Positions 30,300-35,694 of a stretch of DNA of 35,694 bases are shown here, piece by piece. The position numbers were made by a program, and so were the translations under genes. Within the stretch, counting starts at the first letter, position 1, and every line of letters starts with the position of its first letter. The notes under the pieces were generated by a model. That model made no database searches and was not told where the DNA came from. It worked only from the letters and a program-made list of their open reading frames with translations. Source of the stretch: Methanospirillum sp. (GTDB lineage: Archaea; Halobacteriota; Methanomicrobia; Methanomicrobiales; Methanospirillaceae); assembly GCA_012728895.1 (NCBI GenBank), contig JAAYEG010000043.1:1-35694 (forward strand). The letters run 5' to 3'.

Positions 30300-31027
30300 T
30301 ACCCCCGGACCACCCGCGTTACCGGTCACTTCTGGTCCGCGAGCGGCTGTCCGCGTGCGCGCGCGAGGGGATCGTGGCGCTCGAGGGGCTCGCGGCCCAC
30401 GGGCGGGCCGAGGCCTTCGACTACCTGATCGGTGAAACGACGACGAATACCGCCCGCCTCGCAGCGCGGACGGCCGCAGCCCTGATTCTGCAAGCCAGCG
30501 CCCCCGTCCTCTCGGTTAACGGGAACACCGCTGCCCTCGCAGCGCGGGAATGCGCCGATCTCCAGGAGGTCACCGGGATCACGGTCGAGGTGAACCTCTT
30601 CCACCGGACCGAAGAACGGCTCGCGAAGATAACGGACCTCCTGGAGCGTCACGGGGTGCGGGTTCTCGGGGGAACGCCTGAGCGCCTGGTTCCCCTTTCA
30701 CACGACCGTGCACTCTGTCTTCCAGGGGGGATCGGTGCGGCTGATCTCGTGCTCGTTCCTCTCGAGGACGGGGACCGTTGTGCAGCCCTCCGTGCCATGG
30801 GAAAGACGGTCGTCACCATCGACCTGAACCCGCTCTCCCGCACAGCCCGCACCGCTAACCTGACGATCGTGGACGAGCTCACCCGTGCCCTCCCCCTCGT
30901 CTCCGAGGCGTATTCAGCGATGACCGTTGACGAGGCAGCAGCGCTTGCGGTGGGACTCGACAATCATTATCTGTTGCAGGCAGCTATAACTGAGATCATC
31001 CGGGGGCTCGAACGTGCTCTGGATTGA
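30296..31027 (+). CDS. pps: 4-phosphopantoate--beta-alanine ligase (archaeal phosphopantothenate synthetase, DUF137)
   Basis: A 243-residue enzyme joining 4-phosphopantoate with beta-alanine, the step after pantoate kinase in archaeal CoA synthesis. It begins HPRYRSLLVRERLSACAREG, then FDYLIGETTTNTARLAARTA, VLSVNGNTAALAARECADLQ and VEVNLFHRTEERLAKI, all family marks. VVTIDLNPLSRTARTANLTI precedes the VDELTRALPL segment. GTG 30296 is chosen: GGAGGTGAG at 30284-30292 is a strong ribosome-binding sequence 3-4 nt upstream, and it overlaps the pantoate kinase stop. The end overlaps the RFC gene by 14 nt. Confidence 0.92.
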   Translation: MIPPDHPRYRSLLVRERLSACAREGIVALEGLAAHGRAEAFDYLIGETTTNTARLAARTAAALILQASAPVLSVNGNTAALAARECADLQEVTGITVEVNLFHRTEERLAKITDLLERHGVRVLGGTPERLVPLSHDRALCLPGGIGAADLVLVPLEDGDRCAALRAMGKTVVTIDLNPLSRTARTANLTIVDELTRALPLVSEAYSAMTVDEAAALAVGLDNHYLLQAAITEIIRGLERALD

Positions 31028-32003
31028 AAAATACCGCCCCGGGGATTTTTCCGGTATCGTTGGCCAGGACAGGGCCATTGCGTTCCTTTCCTCTGTCGTC
31101 GGGCAGCAGACCATTCCGCACCTCCTGCTGACAGGGCCAGGTGGGTCGGGACGGATGTCGACCGTGCGCTGCCTAGCTGCCGCCCTCTACGGAGAGCATG
31201 CCGACGAGAACACGACCGTCATCGCAACCGGCGATCTGTTCAACGAGGGACGGGCATACCTCCAGGGAGATGCCCGGTTCAGCCACCTCTACCGGAAAGA
31301 CGAATCCCTGATTGCTAATGTGAAGCGTATCATCAAAACCTACGCCGCGATCCGCCCGTTCGACACCGGGTTCAAGCTGATGGTCTTCCAGGAAGCCGAC
31401 GCGATGCCGGGAGAGTTGCAACAGGCACTCCGACGGACGATGGAACGGTACTCACGGACCTGCCGGTTCATCATGATCACCTCGCGCCAGTCGGCAATCC
31501 TCCCCTCGATCGCGTCCCGCTGCTTCCCGGTGGTCTTCAGGCCTGTCCCGACCGGGACCGTTGCATCTCTGCTCAGGGAGATACTGAGGACCGAGGGAGC
31601 AGAACCGATCCCCGACGATGATCTCGCGATGATCGCCGCATCGGCCCGCGGCGACGTGCGCCGCGCGATCATGATGCTGGAGCTGACCGTATCCTCGGGA
31701 GCCCCGCCACCGTTCGACGCATTCGAGGTGAGCAGGGCAGAGAGGGGGGCTTCAGGCGTCCTCTCTAGGCTCCGTGAGGGGGATCTCGCGGGAGCACAGC
31801 GGCTCGCCCAGTCCCTGATGATCGAGGACGGGCTCACCGGACGCGATCTCCTGATCGAGCTCCGGAGGGCGGTCTGGCGAGGCGATGCCGATCCGGAGCT
31901 CGCCATCGCGATCGCGGAGACCGACTCACGGTTCGCACAGGGCGCCGGGGAATCCGTCCAGATCGGGGCTCTCCTCGCCCAGGTTCCGGAGGTGTGCCGG
32001 TGA
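31014..32003 (+). CDS. Replication factor C small-subunit-like protein with degenerate ATPase motifs
   Basis: A 329-residue AAA+ protein of the clamp-loader small-subunit family. It starts LWIEKYRPGDFSGIVGQD, as RfcS does, but Walker A reads GPGGSGRMS (41-49): the catalytic Lys is Arg47 and the following Thr is Met48. Walker B reads LMVFQEAD (122-129) with Gln126 in place of the first Asp of the DEAD-type box, and sensor 1 reads ITSRQS instead of the Asn-containing form. The arginine-finger SRC (168-170) and the GDVRRAIMMLEL segment are intact. This pattern suggests a non-hydrolysing subunit that supplies an arginine finger to its neighbour, comparable to RfcS2 of some methanogens or yeast Rfc5. 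GTG 31014 is the start. Confidence 0.85.
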   Translation: MLWIEKYRPGDFSGIVGQDRAIAFLSSVVGQQTIPHLLLTGPGGSGRMSTVRCLAAALYGEHADENTTVIATGDLFNEGRAYLQGDARFSHLYRKDESLIANVKRIIKTYAAIRPFDTGFKLMVFQEADAMPGELQQALRRTMERYSRTCRFIMITSRQSAILPSIASRCFPVVFRPVPTGTVASLLREILRTEGAEPIPDDDLAMIAASARGDVRRAIMMLELTVSSGAPPPFDAFEVSRAERGASGVLSRLREGDLAGAQRLAQSLMIEDGLTGRDLLIELRRAVWRGDADPELAIAIAETDSRFAQGAGESVQIGALLAQVPEVCR

Positions 32004-32725
32004 CCGAGAAGGTCCGCCGCCACTACGACGAGGTTGCGGAGATCTACGACCTCCGGTACGACAAGGGGGTTGGCCGCTCGTACCACGCACACATCTCAGA
32101 GCAGGTGATGGCCCGGCTCCCGCAGGGGGGCCGGCTGCTCGACATCGGCTGCGGCACCGGGCTCTTCGCCGAGCGCTACCGGCAGAGGGGCGGACGGGCC
32201 GTCGGGCTCGACCTCTCGCCAGGGATGATCGGGCGGGCGAGGAACCGGTTCGGGAACGCGGACTGGGTCGTCGGTTCAGGCGAGACCCTCCCGTTCCGGG
32301 AAGCGAGGTTCGACGCCGTTTCGAGCCTGCTCGCGTTCTCGTATTTCCATGATCCGGATAGGATGCTCGCCGAGAGTATCCGAGTGCTCCGTCCGGGTGG
32401 GAAGATCGCTCTCTGCACCCTCGGACGGAACTTTTTAACCGCGGGCCTGCCAGCACTCCACTCGCTCGGAGAGCTCGCCCGGGTGCGCCAGGTCGGCATG
32501 GGGAGTTTCGGTGAACACTACTACTCCGGAGCCCAGATGGCCGACCTGTTCCAACACGCAGGTTTTATCGACGTAAAAGTATCCCGGTGCTCGTTCGCCC
32601 ACCTGAACTTGGCGAGGCCGGTGTACGAGCTCGCGCGCAAGGTTGAGCCGCTCGTCGAGAGCAGGCTCCCGTACCTGGCGTTCAACCTCGTCGCGAGTGG
32701 CCGACGGCCCCACGACAGGCGGTAG
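32000..32725 (+). CDS. Class I SAM-dependent methyltransferase
   Basis: A 241-residue methyltransferase. It has EKVRRHYDEVAEIYDLRYD at the N-terminus, the SAM motif LDIGCGTGLFAERY, AVGLDLSPGMIGRARNRF with the ribose-binding Asp, the post-I segment VVGSGETLPFREARFDAVSS and the late LRPGGKIALCTLG. These are UbiE/Methyltransf_11 features; the substrate cannot be told. GTG 32000 is chosen over GTG 31994: GGAGGTG at 31988-31994 lies 5 nt upstream of 32000 but overlaps 31994, and 32000 overlaps the RFC stop (GTGA). It is the last gene of the plus-strand cluster and meets a convergent gene 4 nt later. Confidence 0.88.
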   Translation: MTEKVRRHYDEVAEIYDLRYDKGVGRSYHAHISEQVMARLPQGGRLLDIGCGTGLFAERYRQRGGRAVGLDLSPGMIGRARNRFGNADWVVGSGETLPFREARFDAVSSLLAFSYFHDPDRMLAESIRVLRPGGKIALCTLGRNFLTAGLPALHSLGELARVRQVGMGSFGEHYYSGAQMADLFQHAGFIDVKVSRCSFAHLNLARPVYELARKVEPLVESRLPYLAFNLVASGRRPHDRR

Positions 32726-32729
32726 CCCG

Positions 32730-34058
32730 TTATCGGTCTTCCATCGCGAGACGGGCCTTGATCCTTTCCTTCTTCTCGATCGCAGCGTTCGCCGCTGCTT
32801 CGACCCGGGCCTGCATGGCTGCGAAGTCTCCTCGCCTGGAATCGACAACCTTCTTGAGCGGGGTGTAGGCGGACTCGCGGAACCGGGGGGTGAAGTCATG
32901 CTCCTCGACGCCGGAGACGAGGATCGCAGAAGCGGGCCCCTCCTCGATCCGCCCGATCTCGGCGCAGCGGACGCCGGCAGAGTGGATGACCTCCTTGATC
33001 CCGCCGATGGCGTCCGGAGGCGCCCCGATCAGGAGCGAATCGAGCGATACGCCGAGCGGGTCGATCCCGAGAGCGTCGAGCATCTTTGCGACGACCGGGT
33101 CGACGAGCGGCAGGAACGCTTCCTCCTCGATCACGATCCGGCACCCGGCTGTTCCCGCCATTTCGTGCGCATCCCCGCGAAGCCCGCCGTTCGTCACGTC
33201 GGTCATCGCGTGGACCTTGTCCAGGACCGGGGACTCGATCAGCGCCCGGCAAGCATAAAGGAACTGGAGATTGATGGTCCGCTCCACGACCTCCGGGTGC
33301 CCTGAGTAGAGGGCGGCCGTCGCGATCGTACCACCGCCGGCTCCCTCGGTCATCAGCAGGACATCACCCGGCGAGAGGCTCTTCCGGGCAGTGATGTGTC
33401 GGGCCACCCCGACTGTTCCGACGCAACCTGTCATTCGAGGGCCCAGGACCATGTCACCGCCGATCCGGAGCGTCGAGCCAGCCACGAGTGGGACACCGAT
33501 CGAATCCCCGACGGCCGTCACCCCTGCGGTGTAATCGAAGAGCTTCGCGACGTCCCCGTCGTCCGCGACGTGGATATCCGAGAAGAGCAGGATAGGCGAG
33601 GCACCCATCACGTAGACATCGCGAAGTGTCGCCCTCGTCGCGTGAAACCCGGCGAGAAACGGGAAGTCGGAGAGGCGCGAGTGCATTCCATCGACCGAAC
33701 AGCAGACGTAGCGGTCGCCGATCGAGATCACGCCCCCATCGTCCATCTGATCGACCCCAACTGCGGCGGATGTCTCCCCGATGATCCGAGCTATCTGACG
33801 ATGGGCGAAGAAGTCCCCGGTCCCCCTCGAACCGACGCCGAACTCGCCCATCCCCACACCGGCTTCATGGGTTTTCAGCAGATCCCCTGAGAGATCGTGG
33901 GTGAGCAGAACTTCGTCGACAACCGCTCGGGCGAAATCGCCGGCATACGCATCATCGACTCCTTTGACCTGGCGAACGTGTTCGGCGAGCGAAGCCTCGA
34001 TCTTTTCGCGTTCCTGGCCTGAACGAACGCGCCGACGAACGAACTCCTCGACGTCCAT
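32730..34058 (-). CDS. AIR-synthase-related protein (HypE-like, COG1973 type)
   Basis: A 442-residue protein with an N-terminal helical extension (about 1-75) and the two-part AIR synthase/HypE fold. GVDQMDDGGVISIGDRYVC is the ATP-binding segment near residue 100, followed by the RATLRDVYVMGASPILLFSD segment, GGDMVLGPRMTGCVG, LLMTEGAGGGTIATA and MTDVTNGGLRGDAHEMA. Fold and ATP-binding segments match HypE, but the conserved C-terminal Cys that HypE uses for cyanide transfer is absent (it ends KARLAMEDR), so hydrogenase maturation is unlikely. Such proteins recur in methanogens with unknown role. It overlaps the flavoprotein by one base (TGATG) and is cotranscribed with it. Confidence 0.85.
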   Translation of the reverse strand: MDVEEFVRRRVRSGQEREKIEASLAEHVRQVKGVDDAYAGDFARAVVDEVLLTHDLSGDLLKTHEAGVGMGEFGVGSRGTGDFFAHRQIARIIGETSAAVGVDQMDDGGVISIGDRYVCCSVDGMHSRLSDFPFLAGFHATRATLRDVYVMGASPILLFSDIHVADDGDVAKLFDYTAGVTAVGDSIGVPLVAGSTLRIGGDMVLGPRMTGCVGTVGVARHITARKSLSPGDVLLMTEGAGGGTIATAALYSGHPEVVERTINLQFLYACRALIESPVLDKVHAMTDVTNGGLRGDAHEMAGTAGCRIVIEEEAFLPLVDPVVAKMLDALGIDPLGVSLDSLLIGAPPDAIGGIKEVIHSAGVRCAEIGRIEEGPASAILVSGVEEHDFTPRFRESAYTPLKKVVDSRRGDFAAMQARVEAAANAAIEKKERIKARLAMEDR

Positions 34059-34645
34059 CAGGCACCCCCGTTCTCCTCGATCTGCCCGAGAATCCAGGCC
34101 ATGTTTCGTCCCAGGGTACGCATGGTCTCAATCCCCTCGGCGTCCCTGTCAACATCCCCCGGTGCGAGACCGACACCGATGTTCCAGTACGAAGAACCGA
34201 CCACGACCATCTCCCCGATCAGAAAGAAGTGGTTTATCGTATCAAAGGCGTGGATCCCCCCGGCGCGGCGGTTGGCGACGACAGCCGCTCCCACCTTGCG
34301 CCGGAGCAGGTTGCCGTTCGCTCTGGCCACGAAACCGGCCCGGTCGAGAAGGGCCTTCATCTCGCTCGTCACGTCACTGAAGTACGTCGGTGATCCGAGC
34401 AGGATCCCGTCAGACCCGACCATCGTCTCGATGAGACCGTTCATTCCATCGGTATCGTTGGAGCATCGCCGGTCCTGCCGTTCGAAGCATTTTCTGCAGG
34501 CGAGGCACCCCCGGAGAGGCTGGCCCCCAACATGGACGAGCTCGGTCTCGATCCCGGCGGCCTCGAGCTCGAGAAGCGCGTATCTGAGCAGACGGGCGGT
34601 GTTGCCGTCCCGGTTCGGGGACCCGTTGAACGCGGCGACCTTCAT
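34058..34645 (-). CDS. Iron-sulfur flavoprotein (Isf family)
   Basis: A 195-residue flavodoxin-fold protein. FNGSPNRDGNTARLL near the N-terminus binds the FMN phosphate, and the compact cysteine motif CLACRKCFERQDRRC gives Cys47, Cys50, Cys53 and Cys61 (CX2CX2CX7C), the Isf signature for a [4Fe-4S] cluster. GSPTYFSDVTSEMKALLDR is the second FMN segment. Isf proteins in methanogens are small electron-transfer flavoproteins, several linked to oxidative stress. The ribosome-binding sequence GGGGTGAAG lies just before ATG 34645, and CCCTTTATGC (about 34676-34685, minus) is a likely TATA box. It heads the two-gene operon with the AIR-synthase-like gene. Confidence 0.88.
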   Translation of the reverse strand: MKVAAFNGSPNRDGNTARLLRYALLELEAAGIETELVHVGGQPLRGCLACRKCFERQDRRCSNDTDGMNGLIETMVGSDGILLGSPTYFSDVTSEMKALLDRAGFVARANGNLLRRKVGAAVVANRRAGGIHAFDTINHFFLIGEMVVVGSSYWNIGVGLAPGDVDRDAEGIETMRTLGRNMAWILGQIEENGGA

Positions 34646-35019
34646 GATTCTTCACCCCATGGTTGATGGTCAGGGAGCATAAAGGGCGGCCCGGGAGCAC
34701 ACCCGGCATTCGGGCGGACAATCCGTCAGGGCTGCCGACTGGGCAGGAGTCGGGCTTCAGATCGACCCTGATGAGAGGGTCTCCGGGTTCAGCGTCGCGC
34801 CTTGCCCGTCGCCAGCGGCAACAGGCACTCTAGCCTCTTCCGGTCGAAGGGTGCAGGGCTATGTCTGGACCAGTACCACCAACTTGCGCCGGCCTTGAGC
34901 CCCCATCAACGCGCGATCATCGAATACTCCACGGAAGGGGCAATATCTGTGCTCTTTTCCCCGATCTGCTAACATTGCGTGACCATAATTTCAAGGGGTG
35001 GGGGGTTGTACACCTCATA
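34646..35019. other. Divergent intergenic region, 374 bp
   Basis: It holds two promoters: on the minus strand CCCTTTATGC (34676-34685) about 32-42 nt before the flavoprotein start, and on the plus strand CCATAATTTCAAG (about 34983-34995) ahead of the arginine decarboxylase start at 35020. The frame upstream of 35020 is open to 34861 but is not protein-like. No other element is recognised. Confidence 0.45.
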
Positions 35020-35565
35020 ATGGTTGTTCCGACAAAGGTCTTCTTTACCAGGGGGGTTGGCGTCCATAAGGATCGTCTCGCGTCGTTCGAACTTGCACTC
35101 CGGCAAGCCGGTATCGAACGGTGCAACCTGGTCTACGTTTCGTCAATCTTCCCTCCCAAGGCTAAGGAAATCCAGAGAGCTGAAGGTCTCGCCGAGATCC
35201 AGCCCGGTCAGATCGTGTACACCGTAATGGCGCGGAACGATACCAACGAACCCAATCGGATCGTCTCGTCCGCTATCGGCCTCGCCCTCCCCCAGGAGCC
35301 CGAGGCTTATGGCTACCTATCGGAACACCACGCATTCGGGGAGAGCGAGGAGATATCAGGCGAGTATGCCGAGGATCTGGCCGCGACCATGCTGGCGACC
35401 ACGCTCGGGATCGAGTTCGACCCTGACTGCGCCTGGCAGGAACGGGAGCAGATCTACAAGGCAAGCGGCAAGATCTTCGAGACCAAGCATATCTGCCAGG
35501 CTGCACAGGGAGACCGTAACGGCCTCTGGACGACGGTGATCGCTGCTGCCGTCTTCATTATTTAA
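35020..35565 (+). CDS. pdaD: Pyruvoyl-dependent arginine decarboxylase
   Basis: A 181-residue proenzyme that makes agmatine, a precursor of archaeal polyamines and of agmatidine in tRNA. It cleaves itself between two serines, here Ser41-Ser42 in [13 protein letters not shown], leaving a pyruvoyl group. Other marks are [35 protein letters not shown], and the [20 protein letters not shown] segment. The C-terminus [14 protein letters not shown] ends at TAA 35563. ATG 35020 is chosen because the family begins [23 protein letters not shown] about 15 nt upstream is a poor match to the usual spacing. The open frame back to 34861 is not protein-like. Confidence 0.93.
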   Translation: MVVPTKVFFTRGVGVHKDRLASFELALRQAGIERCNLVYVSSIFPPKAKEIQRAEGLAEIQPGQIVYTVMARNDTNEPNRIVSSAIGLALPQEPEAYGYLSEHHAFGESEEISGEYAEDLAATMLATTLGIEFDPDCAWQEREQIYKASGKIFETKHICQAAQGDRNGLWTTVIAAAVFII

Positions 35566-35566
35566 T

Positions 35567-35590
35567 CAGGGTATAGTGGCAAACTAGCCC
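35567..35590. mobile_element. Probable terminal end of an IS1595-like insertion sequence
   Basis: The sequence right after the arginine decarboxylase stop (GGGTATAGTGGCAAACTAG and following Cs, about 35569-35590) marks a change from GC-rich to AT-richer DNA and ends inside the transposase stop. It is the expected position of a terminal inverted repeat, but the other end is outside the window, so boundaries are approximate. Confidence 0.4.
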
Positions 35591-35694
35591 CCAACCTCCT
35601 TCTCCAATAACTCAAGAATGCGCTTCAATTTCACTTTTTCGCTCTCCTTTCTGTGATTATATCGCCAAACGTACTCACCCAAATACAAGAATAA
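35584..35694 (-). CDS. C-terminal end of an IS1595-like (ISXO2-type) transposase (partial)
   Basis: The minus strand is open from the window edge to TAG at 35584-35586, giving the last 36 residues. FLYLGEYVWRYNHRKESEK resembles the C-terminal segment of ISXO2-like/IS1595 transposases, where a short aromatic Glu-Phe/Tyr-Val-Trp/Phe-Arg-Tyr/Phe-Asn-Arg/His run follows the DDE domain. It ends with a Leu/Lys-rich helix. GC content, roughly 44 percent by eye, is clearly below the neighbouring genes, as expected of transferred DNA. The N-terminal zinc-binding and catalytic parts lie outside the window, so completeness cannot be judged. Confidence 0.6.
   Translation of the reverse strand, partial: LFLYLGEYVWRYNHRKESEKVKLKRILELLEKEVGG

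Noticed and set aside
32730-34058. hypE assignment
   Set aside because: The C-terminal cysteine essential to HypE is missing and no other hydrogenase maturation gene is near.

Overview
The window reads as GC-rich chromosomal DNA from a hydrogenotrophic methanogenic archaeon, most likely of the order Methanomicrobiales. The evidence is gene content: a Mmp10-type methyl-coenzyme M reductase arginine methylase, archaeal coenzyme A synthesis (pantoate kinase, phosphopantothenate synthetase, CoaBC), MptD for methanopterin synthesis, Nmd3, a replication factor C small subunit, an archaeal diadenylate cyclase and a pyruvoyl-dependent arginine decarboxylase. Promoters look archaeal: short TATA-like patches lie 20-45 nt before the first genes of units, several of them probably leaderless. 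No rRNA, tRNA, CRISPR array or complete mobile element was found.

Layout. 1-486 is the 3' end of an unrecognised gene, followed by 1.4 kb with no recognisable gene. 1918-2358 is a chagasin-like lipoprotein. About 2400-3426 holds what may be a decayed minus-strand membrane-protein gene. 3427-3780 (minus) is a small conserved-looking protein, divergent from a long plus-strand run at 3850-11865: two-subunit fumarase, 2-oxoglutarate:ferredoxin oxidoreductase (KorDABC), succinyl-CoA ligase (SucCD), diadenylate cyclase (DacZ) and a DUF362 ferredoxin-domain protein. Fumarase, SucCD and Kor are the steps from malate/fumarate and succinate to 2-oxoglutarate in the incomplete reductive citric acid cycle known from hydrogenotrophic methanogens. 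Genes from korD to DUF362 overlap end to start, so a cyclic-di-AMP synthase appears translationally coupled to central carbon enzymes.

12019-17863 carries an S16 (Lon-type) protease-domain lipoprotein, a cytosolic protein of uncertain family, a small three-helix membrane protein, an ADP-forming acyl-CoA synthetase and Mmp10. 18388-23453 is all minus strand: a DUF4332 helix-hairpin-helix protein, then an operon (transcribed from 23453 down to 19011) joining a metallo-beta-lactamase/double-rhodanese protein to an extracellular CARDB-like protein, an FtsX/MacB-type permease and its ATPase. A palindrome sits in the promoter of that operon. A second gene-poor stretch fills 23524-24885.

24886-32725 is an information-processing and cofactor cluster: MptD, a TatD-like hydrolase, DUF424, Nmd3, a Taw2-like tRNA enzyme, CoaBC, pantoate kinase, phosphopantothenate synthetase, a replication factor C subunit with degenerate ATPase motifs, and a SAM methyltransferase. 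32730-34645 (minus) pairs an iron-sulfur flavoprotein with an AIR-synthase-like protein. The window ends with the arginine decarboxylase gene and, right after its stop codon, the AT-richer end of an IS1595-like transposase gene.

The features best worth following up are the kor-suc-dacZ-DUF362 coupling, the rhodanese-CARDB-ABC operon with its palindrome, the ATPase-degenerate clamp-loader subunit, and the insertion sequence edge.
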